Assembly: GCF_000004195.4 (NCBI RefSeq)
Contig: NC_030677.2
Coordinates: 202,356,713 to 202,420,712, forward strand
Origin: Xenopus tropicalis
Taxonomy: Eukaryota; Chordata; Amphibia; Anura; Pipidae
Length of the DNA: 64,000 bases
Direction of reading: 5' to 3'
The notes beneath the pieces are model-generated. The model was not told where the DNA came from and ran no database searches. It worked only from the letters and a program-made list of their open reading frames with translations. Of the stretch, positions 37,866-50,829 are shown piece after piece (position 1 is the first letter of the stretch; each line of letters begins with the position of its first letter). The translations under genes were made by a program, and so were the position numbers.

Positions 37866-38841
37866 TAGCTCATAGGGCTAAGGGGCCCTGATTTTGTGGC
37901 CTTCATAGTTACCCATCCTTGCTGACTTTCCATTGGAAGATGGGTGAGAAATTGATAGATTTTGGCCAAGGAAAAATATTTTCAAAAATGAAGACCCTGC
38001 TTGACGCTAAAAGGTATTAATATGCTTAATTACTGTAGATAAATGGGGAAATCTAAGAGTGCCAAAAACCCTATTTGAAAGGAAAGGTCTGGGTCAGCGT
38101 TGGCTGGTTTTTAGTTTCTAAACGATGCGTTTGTTGATAGAAAGCAGCTCAATATACAGTACTCGAGCAACTGCTTTCCAATTCGCCCGCAAAACGTCAA
38201 TTATCTTTATCAAATAACAGTATCTCATCAAAGCCCATTATCAAGATAGGATCTTGTGTTTGCCGGACTGCAGCGCTCTGTGTGTAGCAAGCCCTGCCAC
38301 TGTGGCTGCGAAGGAGTGAAAGGCTGTAAAATAATCAATACGATTCATCAAATTGCGGTCAACGAGTTGTGCGGAATGAAGATTTTGATGAAAGCTCAAC
38401 TTTTCTTTGTAAGTTCAGATGGGGGGGAAGACGGTAATAATAAAGTTTGATCCTTCCGCCGCACCGAGCTATGGGAAAGCACCGGCAGTACAAAGGGAAT
38501 GTTAGCAGAGTGTTTAACACGAATGTCAATACTATATTACATTTCTATTCCTCTCTTGGCCTGCAGGTCCTTGGATACCTACAGTATAACAGAATTAGCT
38601 ACACTCTGTACAGCATGCAAGGTTTTTAGCAACAACCCGAAAAAAAACCCATCGAGAGATCCCTGTGCCAGTTAGGTACCCATGCCAGCTATCTGTCTGT
38701 AAAAGCTATGTGAAAAACCATAGAGTTGTTCTAAATATGAAATATTCCATTAATGGACTCCAGTTTCATTCAATCCCTGGAGAAAAAGGGGTCATTTACA
38801 TCCGCAAGTGAAGTGGGCACCTTTTCTCTTCTTCCCTGCAC
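37866..38841. other. Low-repeat intronic block, candidate conserved element
   Basis: 38030-38460 shows no repeat family and contains TTAATATGCTTAATTACTG and TCAATTATCTTTATC. No coding signal; it is a candidate regulatory stretch. Confidence 0.35.
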
Positions 38842-39130
38842 AGGGTTGGAACTAGGAGTAGGCAGAAGAGGCACGTGCCTAGGGCCAGCGGCGTATTTAG
38901 GGCCCTTGCTGCCCTAGGTACCGGACCTAAATATGCCCCTATGTCGTGCGTCACTTCCCCCCTCATCTCATCCCCCAGCTCCATCTACGGATTTCCTAGG
39001 GAAGGGGATCATGAGTGGGACTGGAGCGCTTGGACTAGGAGTAGGCAGACTAAATGTACGTGTGTAGCACCCCCCCCCCCCAGCATTGCGCCCTAGGCAG
39101 GGGCGTATTTATATTATAGTCTAAGCGCTC
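38842..39130. repeat. Dispersed GC-rich repeat
   Basis: CTAGGAGTAGGCAGA occurs twice (38850, 39035), and GGGCGTATTTA-type ends are repeated near 38890 and 39100, suggesting two overlapping copies. Confidence 0.5.
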
Positions 39131-40845
39131 CAGTCCTGCTCATGATCCCCTTTCTTCCCAAGTCCCTACGCTCCTTGGTGCTGCTCAGTCCTTCCTCCCT
39201 TTTGTTCTAAATCATGAGCTGCTACTCTGGAATTCTGGAGCTACTGCCACCTCTGGACCAGACGATAGTTCCAGTGTTCCCTCAGCACCCTGCGTCAATA
39301 GGAGCAGGACACTTGCACTGAAAGAATAGGGCACACAGGTCACTGGAAATGATGCAAGCGGACACCAGCAATAATGACCAACTTCAAATATATTCAGACG
39401 CAACTGCAGCCGCAATGATGGCAGAATTCTGGGGAAAAAAAACATTGGGCCCAGAATTGCACTTTGCTCAATGCACTTGTAGACCTATATGAGCCTTTAG
39501 GAGTTTTTTCCTGGCAACATCAGGGAACCCAAAGCTAAAAGCTTTGCTTTAACAATTTTTCCAGTTCCTTGATGTAGAAATCGAAGACCCATAAGACAAC
39601 AGAACAGTTTAATTGCCGCTAGGTGTAGTAACGCTTCCCACTGACATGAATGAGAAGTTCTATTGGTCGCTCGTCATGGGGGCTTGGAAAGATAATTACC
39701 CACTGGCCCAAGGCTCTATAACGTGCATGTCAGTAATAAGTGACCCACTTGGAAAGGCTTGGGGTGCCCTTGAACTTCTGAAGCCTGTGTCTGAGTTGCC
39801 CTGCAGGACCCCAAGCTCAAAAATGCATTGAAGTCAGGGACTCACAGATCATCAGAGGCAGTGGTTACAGTAGTTCATGGGTACCTGTAGAATTTTGTAA
39901 TAATTTTTGTAATAATATGGCTTGGAACAGTTCCCTAAGCCCCACCCCCTGTTCCCCTGCTGATCTGGCTGGCTACTTTGTGACTCAAATAAAATGTAAC
40001 AGTAGTCGCCTGCCCTCAGCCTGCATCCTCCCAATCCCACAATTCCCTGCTGCACACGTGATGCCAATAAGGAAAGGTACACAGTGCAATGCATTGTGGG
40101 TTATGTAGTTCCTGCATGCTGTCTGTAAGCTGTGGAGAAGATGTTACAATTTGTAACATCAGTGTTTTAGTCCCTCCTCCCCTGCCAGGATTTCAAATGA
40201 TGCAGAAAGGGAAGAACAGTTTTGCAGCTGGATTTCAGTATATAAAAATGGTATTTATTCCTACTTATTGAAGGAACAGATTACAGTGATAGGTATATTG
40301 AAGGTTTTTGGGTTGTGTGGGGCTCTTTAGCACATTTTGGTTCGGAAGCCGGAGTTCCACTTTATTTATGTGTATTTACACCTTTTAAACTACAAACCTA
40401 AGTCCTATATTCACAATTACTGTCACCGATAGGCTGGGAGAAAGTCTGCCAATTCACTGATCACGCTCTGTGACACAGAGAGTGTCAGCTCTATTGATCA
40501 GGCCCTGATCTGATCTGGAGTCCATTAGTTTGTGGGGGAGATTGCATCATATAATGAACACAACAATTAACCCATACATATATTCCAAGCAATGGATGCG
40601 TGAAGATCTTTAAAATACATTGGGGGCGGGGGGCAATATAGCCCTGATTTTTGCAATAGTTCCCCTTTAACATGATACGTAGAATAAGTACAATGAACGA
40701 GCTACGACACATCCAAAGTCACCTTCTACTTAGGTTCTAAATATCTACTGTTAAACAGAAGGCAATATTTTATATATTTTATATTTGGAATACAGTATTT
40801 CGGATGGATTTAGCACCCTAAGACACAGATACCAGTGTATTTTAG
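39131..40845. other. Intronic stretch, little recognised
   Basis: No coding signal and no tandem structure. 39850-40130 includes CAATGCATTGTGGGTTATGT, wording common to frog repeats. The rest is ordinary. Confidence 0.4.
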
Positions 40846-42076
40846 TACAGGTATGGGACCTGTAATCCAGAATGTTCGGGACCTGGGGTTTTCCGGATAA
40901 AGGGTCTTTCCATAATTTGGATCTCCATACTTTAAGTTTGCTAAAAAATAATTTAAACATGAAATAAACCCAATAGGGCTGTTCTGCCCCAATAAGGGGT
41001 AATTATATCTTAGTTGGGATCAAGTACAGGTACTGTTTTATTATTACAGAGAAAAGGGAATCATTTAAACATGAAATAAACCCAATAGGGCTGTTCTGCC
41101 CCCAATAAGGGGTAATTATATCTTAGTTGGGATCAAGTACAGGTACTGTTTTATTATTACAGAGAAAAGGGAATCATTTAAACATGAAATAAACCCAATA
41201 GGGCTGTTCTGCCCCCAATAAGGGGTAATTATATCTTAGTTGGGATCAAGTACAGGTACTGTTTTATTATTACAGAGAAAAGGGAATCATTTAAACATGA
41301 AATAAACCCAATAGGGCTGTTCTGCCCCAATAAGGGGTAATTATATCTTAGTTGGGATCAAGTACAGGTACTGTTTTATTATTACAGAGAAAAGGGAATC
41401 ATTTAAACATGAAATAAACCCAATAGGGCTGTTCTGCCCCCAATAAGGGGTAATTATATCTTAGTTGGGATCAAGTACAGGTACTGTTTTATTATTACAG
41501 AGAAAAGGGAATCATTTAACCATTAAATAAACCCAATAGGGCTGTTCTGCCCCAATAAGGGGTAATTATATCTTAGTTGGGATCAAGTACAGGTACTGTT
41601 TTATTATTACAGAGAAAAGGGAATCATTTAAACATGAAATAAACCCAATAGGGCTGTTCTGCCCCCAATAAGGGGTAATTATATCTTAGTTGGGATCAAG
41701 TACAGGTACTGTTTTATTATTACAGAGAAAAGGGAATCATTTAACCATGAAATAAACCCAATAGGGCTGTTCTGCCCCCAATAAGGGGTAATTATATCTT
41801 AGTTGGGATCAAGTACAGGTACTGTTTTATTATTACAGAGAAAAGGGAATCATTTAACTATTAAATAAACCCAATAGGACTGTTCTGCCCCAATAAGGGG
41901 TAATTATATCTTAGTTGGGATCAAGTACAGGTACTGTTTTATTATTACAAAGAAAAAGGAAATCATTCGTAAAAATTAGAATTATTTGCTTATAATGGAG
42001 TCTATGGGAGATGGTTTTTCCGTAATTCAGAGCTTTCTGGACAATGTGTTTCCGGATAAGGGATTCCATATCTGTA
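40846..42076 (+). mobile_element. TA-flanked MITE carrying nine 113-bp repeats
   Basis: Left terminus TACAGGTATGGGACCTGTAA, right terminus GGATTCCATATCTGTA (inverse). Subterminal TTTTCCGGATAAAGG and TTTCCGGATAAGGG are also paired. The interior has nine units of 112-113 bp with CCCAATAGGGCTGTTCTGCC and CAAGTACAGGTACTG. The outer TA fits a TA target site. No ORF. Confidence 0.95.
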
Positions 42077-42827
42077 CTTGCAAATTTGTGAGATGCATAA
42101 AAGGAATAAAAGGAGCATTTACATAGTAACACGTGGATCCTGCAAGTTCTACATTCGGCCCATCTGTGGGACTTGAGTTAACAAGTTATTGAGTTATTGA
42201 TTGTGTATTACATCTCTGACAGCCTCGGAGGTTGGAGTAATACTCTGATGAGGATGTAATGTGATGTGTTCGATAATGATTGGACATTGTATATCTTTAA
42301 ACAGACTTTAAAAGAAATGTACCAATTGTTAATAGGAAGGAAGCTTAGCTCCGCTGGGAATTGGCTTCCAAGTAAGAAACAATAATATTAAAAACAGTAT
42401 AAGCCCTATTGTTACAGTCAGGCAGCACTAAGGGCCCCCGTCCCTGCTCTGTTTTAATGCATGGCTGTAACAACAAATATGGGCTCAATATTCATTTATT
42501 TCCAGATGATTCTTTCCCATTCACATTGCCTCTGCGAGAAGAAGATAAAAACAAAAGACAACAAAGAACGATCTTGCGTGAAACAGAAAGAGGGAAAAGA
42601 GCCTGAGCATTTAATTACTTAATTTGCTGTAATTATAGACAGCTGTTGAGTCCCCACAGGCTTAGAGCTTGGAGGCCTAATGTGTTGATAATAAAGACGG
42701 CTGGAAAATTGTGCGGCCATCAGTCTGGAGCAGGACAAAGATACACACCGGAAAAGAATAAAAGAATAGATGCTTAAAATAATACAATAATTATGCAATT
42801 TAGGCCATGAATTCATCAAAAAATTTT
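42077..42827. other. Low-repeat intronic block
   Basis: 42200-42827 lacks repeat signatures and contains AGCATTTAATTACTTAATTT. It is a candidate conserved element only. Confidence 0.35.
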
Positions 42828-42860
42828 CTTATCTATCTGGCTGTCTATCTATCTATCTGG

Positions 42861-42898
<38 letters not shown>

Positions 42899-43187
42899 GG
42901 CTGTCTATCTATCTGACTGGCTGTCTATCTATCTGACTGTCTGTCTATCTATCTGACTGTCTGTCTATCTATCTGACTGTCTGTCTATCTATCTGACTGT
43001 CTGTCTATCTATCTGACTGTCTGTCTATCTATCTGACTGTCTGTCTATCTATCTATCTGACTGTCTATCTATCTATCTGACTGTCTGTCTATCTGTCTGA
43101 CTGTCTGTCTATCTGTCTGACTGTCTGTCTGTCTATCTATCTGACTGTCTGTCTGTCTATCTATCGGACGGTCTGCCTTATCTATCT
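42828..43187. repeat. Compound (TCTA/TCTG)n tetranucleotide tract
   Basis: Higher-order units such as CTGACTGTCTGTCTATCTAT repeat over 360 bp. A shorter tract follows at 43267-43320. Confidence 0.95.
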
Positions 43188-43383
43188 ATAAACATGCAAT
43201 GTGTGTCTGAATGTTTTAATCCAATAAGATGCTGGATTCCAAATGGAATGCACAGTGACTGAAAATATCTGTTTGTCTGTCTGTCTGTCTGTCTATCTAT
43301 CTAACTGTCTGTTTGTCTATTCTCTGTACAAATACAGACATACCAACACAGGGGCACTAACGACGGGCCTGTCCGACCGATAT

Positions 43384-43520
43384 CTGGCCTGAAATTGGGC
43401 AGATCTCGATCAGGCAGGTTTGAAATTTAGTCGGATCGGGGACTATATTGGCTAAATGCCCAAATTAGCCCGATATCACCCACCCGTAGGCCAAGCGAGC
43501 GTGTATGGCCACCAATACAC
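43384..43520. mobile_element. MITE fragment related to 19644 element
   Basis: GATATCTGGCCTGAAATTGG and CCAAGCGAGCGTGTATGGCC match the 19644-19980 family. Confidence 0.55.
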
Positions 43521-43660
43521 TTTAAAGGGATACATGCCCCACTGGAGACATAAATATTAATTAATTATTAATTTCCTTATTGATAGCCCTAAGCTGGCTA
43601 CACACAGGCAGATTCAAGTTTCCATTTCAGATCAAGTTGGCAGCTCATTTGCTTGTCCAT

Positions 43661-43935
43661 AGGGTTGCCACCTGGCTGTTATTTCACCTGCTTAACCAGA
43701 AAAATACCAGCCAGGGCCGGGGCCAGTGTTACAAATTTATTGGTAATATGGCGTGGGTAATTTAGTAACAACTACTCAATCTGGTGCGGCTCACCTCGTT
43801 TCATCCCTCTCCCCTACCTAGCTCCTATACCCTGTCATGACTGCCCCCTGCTTGTGACATCATAGATCTGGTCACTGATGTCACTGCAAGCTGCCCTTAG
43901 GCCCGCACCTGCCCCTGCCAGTATAATTATTATAA
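43661..43935. mobile_element. GTTGCCACC-type MITE, degraded
   Basis: AGGGTTGCCACCTGGC at the left and GGTGGCAACACT at the right; related to 10743-11072. Confidence 0.55.
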
Positions 43936-44150
43936 AATGGTGGCAACACTACCCATGCATGGGCCCTTCCTGACAGATATTTGCCGTTGATGGTGCCCAA
44001 GCAAAATCTGCTTGGAGGTAGTTTCCCTATTGTTTTTACCTCCATATCCGTCGATTCAGCCCTGAACGTCAATGGAGGAAACAACGATCTTTCCTGCAAC
44101 CAATGGTCGCAGTAAAGATCGAAATTGGTAAGTGTATGGCCACCTTAAGG
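43936..44150. mobile_element. MITE related to 19012 element
   Basis: CTCCATATCCGTCGATTCAG and CAACCAATGGTCGCAGTAAA, ending GTGTATGGCCACCTTAAG. Confidence 0.6.
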
Positions 44151-45826
44151 GTAGCTTTCCCAAGCACAGAACAAACCCAAGCCATGAGATGAGACATATT
44201 GATACTGATATTAGGACTACATAAAACAATAAGAATAAAGAGAAGAGAGGTGGTTTCTGAACATGTTGTAGATGCTGCAGAGGAGATTGTGGCTTCATCC
44301 TGCACACAATGGGTTAATATAAGAGTACTTATAAGGGACACTGGGCTAGCTAGCTATGAAATAAATATTTGAAATAAATATTTTACTATGACTTTTTATG
44401 TTGAGTAACAGCAGGGGGCTTCCAGGTCCATGTGAATATGGGATTTTTGCTCAGCAGACAGTATATGGCAGCTCTCACTCATTATTAAATGAAAATTAAT
44501 AAACTTTGAATTTCCAAAGCCAAGACGTTTCAACATCTAGACAATAAAGTGACAGTCAGCCCTCAGTCTAAGAAATACAGACGGAACACTGGCTATGATG
44601 ATTGATGAGCGATTTCTCGGGATATCCCTGATGAGATTTTCTAAGCTGGCTTCCTAGGGGTTAATTTGATTAAACGACCCAAAGCGTGAACTCTTGTGGT
44701 ATAAGTATCCCAAAAGAGTTCATATTATCTTCGCTCATCTGAATTACATTAACCCCCAAGGAATCCGCCCAGTAAAAATCTAAATATCTGGGACACCCCC
44801 GCTACAATCATTTGGCGCAGCCCATGTTCATTAATAGATGGAAAGGAAACACAAACGCACAGTAAAAGGGGGGGGGGGCACCACCACAAAAGTCAGACCT
44901 GCAAAAAAGCAAAGAAGACACTAAAAAATTGCTCGGTGGCAAATAATAAATGTTCTCGAGAAATGTTGAGATGTTTGCAGGCTATACAAGTTGGCTTCCA
45001 GAGTGGAGTTGCAATAACGTAGAATGTTTTATTATGAGTGTCATGGAGACGGTGTGAAAAATCAAGAGCCACAGGCAGTAAGCTGCATTGGGTCAATAAT
45101 GCTCACAGAGACATTGTGTAGAGATAATCAACAACACGGCCCTTGGTTCTCTATGCACTGCAAACAGCTGAAGGGCAAATCAATACAGCCATGGGAAGGA
45201 CACTACCGCGGTACACTTCCCACAATACACTGTTATTACGCGAGGAAAGCATCCAAAATGGAATCAATGTTACATCCTCCAAGATACAGTATTTCAACGA
45301 TAAAGCTGTAGAACCCCTCAAAGTCTTCTTTTCCACAGTCAGGCTGGATATCATTGGGAATGTTAATGTCGGAATGTAGATATCTAGTGAGGCTTTCATC
45401 CTTATACGGGTAAATATGGTATTGGAAGGAATCTAGAAATATCAAAGCAGCCGGGGTTTGGTAATTTGGTCAAACCGCCAGTTAGAAATGTCTTACCCTT
45501 CCATGACTCGATCCGATTCCCAGTGGGCTACCATCTCCCATAAATAGACTGCGTGGCCTTCCTTCAGGGCTCTCCAGAGACCTCTAAACTTTATTTACTA
45601 ACCAATCTACTAATACTAGCCAATTATAAAAAAAAAAAAATCCCCATTTCTCCAACCTAGTTTTTTTTTTCTTTTTATTTTACACTTAAATGATGGATCT
45701 TGTGGATTCAATAAAATGTACCCCCAGTCGCATTTATCATATCATTTTTCTCTATTCTGGATAGATTATAAGATTCAAATATCAAAAATATACCGCCAAA
45801 AAGAATGAAAATAGAAAGGTGGGAAC
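44151..45826. other. Intronic stretch, partly low-repeat
   Basis: 44520-44830 is low-repeat and includes a hairpin at 44688-44723 (TGAACTCTT / AAGAGTTCA, perfect 9-bp stem plus 3 bp). 44880-45500 is single-copy-looking. No coding signal. Confidence 0.4.
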
Positions 45827-46560
45827 TAGTGATGAGCGAATCTGTCCCGTTTTGCTTCGCCAAAAAAATCTTCCAAAAGATTTACGAAATGGCGAAAATG
45901 TTGCGCGTCAAAAAAATTGACGACCACAACAACTCTTTTGCCGCGCGACTATTCTTTTGCCGCACGCGACTATTCTTTGGACAACCGACTATTCTTTTGC
46001 CGCCCGCGACAATTCTTTGGACAACTGACAATTCTTTTGCCGCCCACGACAATTCTTTGGACAACCGACTATTCTTTTGCCGCCCGCGACAATTCTTTGG
46101 ACAACCGACTATTCTTTTGCCGCCCGCGACAATTCTTTGGACAACCGACTATTCTTTTGCCGCCCGCGACAATTCTTTGGACAACCGACTATTCTTTTGC
46201 CGCCCGCGACAATTCTTTGGACAACCGACTATTCTTTTGCCGCCCGCGACAATTCTTTGGACAACTGACAATTCTTTTGCCGCCCGCGACAATTCTTTGG
46301 ACAACCGACTATTCTTTTGCCGCCCGCGACAATTCTTTGGACAACTGACAATTCTTTTGCCGCCCGCGCCAATTCTTTGGACAACCGACTATTCTTTTGC
46401 TGCCCGCGACAATTCTTTTGATGCAGGCGCCAATTTTTGGACGTGCTGCAAATTTTTCCACAGCACATTTTTTAATCCGTTTCGCGAAACAATCCACCAA
46501 TGGCAAAATGTGGAAATTCGCTGCAAATTCATACCTGCCGAAAGATTTTGCCTATCACTA
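45827..46560. mobile_element. hAT-like MITE carrying a 40-bp CpG-rich array
   Basis: Ends TAGTGATGAGCGAATCTGTC and TTTTGCCTATCACTA. The 8-bp flanks GTGGGAAC (45819-45826) and GTGGGAAG (46561-46568) match at 7 of 8. The interior from 45943 to 46425 is about twelve copies of a 40-bp unit (CGCCCGCGACAATTCTTTGG, then ACAACCGACTATTCTTTTGC). A 261-codon frame through it is a product of the repeat, not a gene. Confidence 0.9.
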
Positions 46561-46605
46561 GTGGGAAGTAGAAATGTAGCATTTCAGTGAATAAAACTCA
46601 AACCA

Positions 46606-46855
46606 GGGGGGTTATTTATCAATGTTCATTTTTTTTTTCCACTAATAATCATGAATTTGAATAATGATTTAAAAACATGGCTTTTCAATATTTATTAAGC
46701 TAACGAAACATGGAAAACGTCGATATCTAAAAGCTTTGGTTTTGTTTACTCCTTTTTTTTTTTTTTTAATAAATAAGGTAATACCCACCCTTTTTCCAAG
46801 TAGAAAAAAAATATGAAAATGACGCAAATCTGAATTTTGATAAATAGGCCCCCAG
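46606..46855. mobile_element. AT-rich MITE
   Basis: GGGGGGTTATTTATCAATGT at the left is mirrored by TTTTGATAAATAGGCCCCC at the right. AT-rich interior with T runs. Confidence 0.75.
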
Positions 46856-47634
46856 GGGTTATGTTGTATTCAGCCTTTCTGATGCAGCGTTGCCATAAAG
46901 AGTTTTGCATTAAATATAAAATGGTAAATATTACACGCTTCATCACTAAAATTCGAATTGAAATTGATTTGTATTGAAATTTAACATCAAATGAAATGTA
47001 CATATCCGCGATTCTCCAAGGAATCTCATACTAGGGACTAATGATACAAGCGTCTGTATCTGATTGAATATAAATATATGCGCGCCTGTCTCTTTCTGGT
47101 TCCTGCAAATCAATGATGTATGAGGAATTTATCATTGAAATATTTCCACGAAGAAAAGGAATTTTTTTGAAGATTCCAGCTGCATCGTTTTGTACATAAT
47201 TGCATAGGATTTAACATAAATTAGAGATAAACATTGCGTTTTCAGCCCAAGAAACTCCCCCCCCCCCCATTCCCTTTCAGCACCAGTGAATACCGACGTT
47301 TTCTGAATGTTTGATAATTACTCCTTGACAAGTCCTGGGGGGGTTCTGCTGGGATGGACTGGGATTGATGCTGCTATGGTCTTGCACTTTGTTGTCTTTT
47401 TAATTACCATTGCTTGATCAAGAGAAAGTACATTGATTGTAAGCCTGGAATCCGAATTTCACCCTATCGAGAAGCAGCACTCACTCTCGTTATCTGGTTG
47501 AGACTGTTGACGTCCCTCTGATCTTTAAACTACAGTGATGTATAGATATACTGTCATTTAGTTTTCTTTGAGAAATAAAAGGGGCTAAGCAACCCCCACC
47601 CCCCCAAAAAATTTCCACTAAACAAAATATTATG

Positions 47635-47920
47635 CCCATATGCCTCTTTTCCAGAGAAACAACCCCAACCCTGACAGTCTAACCTCATAGTTTAACCCTT
47701 CCATCCCCTTTACCAGTTTAGTTGCAGTCTCTGCACTCTCTCCAGCTCATTAATATCCTTCTTAAGGACTGGAGCCCAAAACTGCCCCCCCATACTCAAG
47801 GTGAGGCCTTACCAGGGACCTATAAAGGGGCAAAACTATGTTTCATCCCTTGCGTCAATGCCCTTTTTATACAAGACAGCACTTTATTTGCTTTAGTAGC
47901 CACCGAATGACAAAACTTAC
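47635..47920 (-). mobile_element. CR1-like LINE fragment
   Basis: On the plus strand CTGCACTCTCTCCAGCTCAT, CCTTCTTAAGGACTGGAGCC and CATACTCAAGGTGAGGCCTT read as the reverse of the CR1 segment downstream of the RT domain. No intact ORF remains. Confidence 0.7.
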
Positions 47921-48917
47921 ATTCTATTATTACAATATGCTTATAAAAAACCCATAGAAATCTGAGTTTTTATGTTTTTATATTAAGCTCTAGACACTTT
48001 AATAAATCTGCCCCAACAAGTCATTACACCATCATCTATTGTTATAATTCCTATTCGTTCTTTAGAAATAAAATTACATTTTGAGGTGGCTAGTGGAGTA
48101 TTCTAGAATACACAGATGGATGCACGCTTTATAGAAGTGGAGCAGGATTCCCCAACAGGTTGTCCTACTTTATAGTTCCCAGTTTAAAGAGTAAATTCAG
48201 CCTCTATCTCCATCCGTGGAGCAGCTCCGTCCCTACAATGGTGCACAACAAGCATCATAACGGTTGCATCATAACGGTCCCGTAGAAGTAGACAATTCTT
48301 CGATTTGCTCTGAGGCTGTGTCTACCATCTCTGTTTTGGTACTCTTGGTTGCTCTAATTGCCACTTGACTTTAATGATATGAGAGACACAAGGCTACAAA
48401 CTGTCTGTCTCAGCCATTCGTTTTAGTATCACTCATGGGCCCCATGCAGAAAGACAGTGTGACAGTGACACTTATAACTGAGTACAGTGTATCACAAGGG
48501 GACATTTATTGAATTTAAAAGATAGAGCTGGATTGGACAAATAGTATGCAAAGAAGAACATAGGATACTATGTCAGTGTCTATCAGCCATTTGCAGCAGA
48601 CTGACTGGCAGAGCACAATCAATGTACTGGGCACCCCCTGCTGTAGCTCATACCGTATGTCTTAGTCAGTAGACCTTATATTATAGATTATTGCATGCAG
48701 AGAACATTCCTTCCATGTATAACTGTATGTATATAGTAATCTATAAAATGGTACATGCTGAGTTAAGTAGTAGAGTGTTAAAAAAAAAAAAAGGCAAACA
48801 TCCCATTTAAGATTTTGTATTCATACACAAGTAGTGGCTACTTAATCTTCTTCATCTTACATTTCCCTATGGTCATAATTAGTCAACATATTGCCAAACT
48901 GAGCCATCTATATACTG
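47921..48917. other. Intronic stretch, nothing recognised
   Basis: No repeat termini, tandem structure or coding signal is seen apart from a 13-A run near 48781. Confidence 0.5.
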
Positions 48918-49751
48918 TACAGGTATGGGACCTGTTATCCAGAATGCTCAGTACCTGGGTTTTTCTGGATAAGGGATCTTTATGTAATTTGGATCCCCAT
49001 AACTTGTCTGCTCAACATCATTTAAATATTGAATAAACCCAATAGGTCTGTTCTGCCCCCAATAAGGGGTAATTATATCTTTGTTGGGATCAAGTACAGG
49101 TACTGTTTTATTATTACAGAGAAAAGGGAATCATTTAACCATTAAATAAACCCAATAGGGCTGTTCTGCCCCCAATAAGGGGTAATTATATCTTAGTTGG
49201 GATCAAGTACAGGTACTGTTTTATTATTACAGAGAAAAGGGAATCATTTAACCATGAAATAAACCCAATAGGGCTGTTCTGCCCCAATAAGGGGTAATTA
49301 TATCTTAGTTGGGATCAAGTACAGGTACTGTTTTATTATTACAGAGAAAAGGGAATCATTTAACCATGAAATAAACCCAATAGGGCTGTTCTGCCCCCAA
49401 TAAGGGGTAATTATATCTTAGTTGGGATCAAGTACAGGTACTGTTTTATTATTACAGAGAAAAGGGAATCATTTAACCATTAAATAAACCCAATAGGGCT
49501 GTTCTGCCCCAATAAGGGGTAATTATATCTTAGTTGGGATCAAGTACAGGTACTGTTTTATTATTACAGAGAAAAGGGAATCATTTAACCATTAAATAAA
49601 CCCAATAGGGCTGTTCTGCCCCCAATGAGGGGTAATTATATCTTAGAACTGTTTTCTTTTTTTAGAACTGTTGAGTCTATGGGTGATGGCCTTTTCGTAA
49701 TACGGAACTTTCTGGATAACGGGTTTCCAGATAAGGCATCCCATACCTGTA
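48918..49751 (+). mobile_element. TA-flanked MITE carrying six 113-bp repeats
   Basis: TACAGGTATGGGACCTGTTA to CCCATACCTGTA, with subterminal TTTTCTGGATAAGGG and TTTCCAGATAAGG. Six interior units of the same family as 40846-42076. Confidence 0.95.
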
Positions 49752-50829
49752 TTGCTAAACTGAGCAATCCATATACAGTATTACTAAACTGAGCTAACCC
49801 TTCCATACATTAGAATGTAACAGTTATGCTGGGAATGGTTTCAAAAGTGTGGATTTTTCTGCAAAATACTGATGTTTTTATCTGTGTTCTATACAGCTCA
49901 CTGCCTTCCAGGGCCTATACAATGTAAAGTTTAATATTTATTTTGCCTTTTTGCGTTTCGGGGGAAGGAGTGACACATTTGTCTACACAATTTAACCTTT
50001 ATTGTCTGTATTGACCTATATTAAAGCACTTGTAGCTCTACTTCAGAGGTCACTAGGGATTTGTTAGACTAAAGTGTTCATAGAAATGCCTGAAATGCTA
50101 CTGGCCATAAATATACAAGCGTATAACATATCTCAGGGCTCCGGGATCCTTATATCAGCTGACAGATAACATGCTGGAAAGGGGAGCATGACCCATCTAC
50201 ATTTAGGCAGCCGAAGAGCTGAAATCTCAGCTTTATGAATAATGTATAGCATGAAGAGTATAAAATGGATGTCTGTAAACAGTGAATTAAAACCTACCCA
50301 TCTGTAGGCATTGCTTATAGGGTAAATATATATATAATATATCATTTCTAAATCAACATAAATCTAAAATGTGGGATTTTTCTTTTGTATTATATATTAA
50401 AATAGTTTTTTTAAAGATTTTTTTTAGAAAAAAATGTAATTAAACCTTTATAAACAAATTCTGAGTTACATTAAAAAGTATAAAAAAAAAAACTATAAAG
50501 AAAGGGTTAAGCAACAAAATCAATAAATATTTTCACTTTGTATCTCCATATCAGCAGCCATTTTTGTAAAGTGCTTGGGAAGGTCAGAGGTGTTGATAAA
50601 AAGCACGGCTAAGTGCAAACTGTAACATATATATACATATATACACGGCTGGATCTGCAACGGAAATCTTCCCTCTGGCTTTGTTTGCCCTTGCCACTTT
50701 AACCCATAAAGCAAAAGGACCGTATCTTATCTCACTCATTTTTTCCCCATCCTATTGTTAAAGTGCCATTTTAAAGTGATAGTTATAGAGAGCAAATTCA
50801 TTAAAAAAAGATATATATGTGTGTGTGTA
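49752..50829. other. AT-rich intronic stretch
   Basis: No recognised element. 50380-50510 is a run of A/T-rich sequence. A short TA/TG tract adjoins the Tc1 insertion site at 50829. Confidence 0.45.

Noticed and set aside
44688..44723. Short hairpin considered as a microRNA precursor
   Set aside because: A 9-bp stem plus 3 bp is too short for a pre-miRNA.
45805..46590. 261-codon open frame, the longest in the window
   Set aside because: It is produced by a 40-bp tandem unit (three units = 40 codons) inside a hAT-like MITE; several frames are open and no domain is present.
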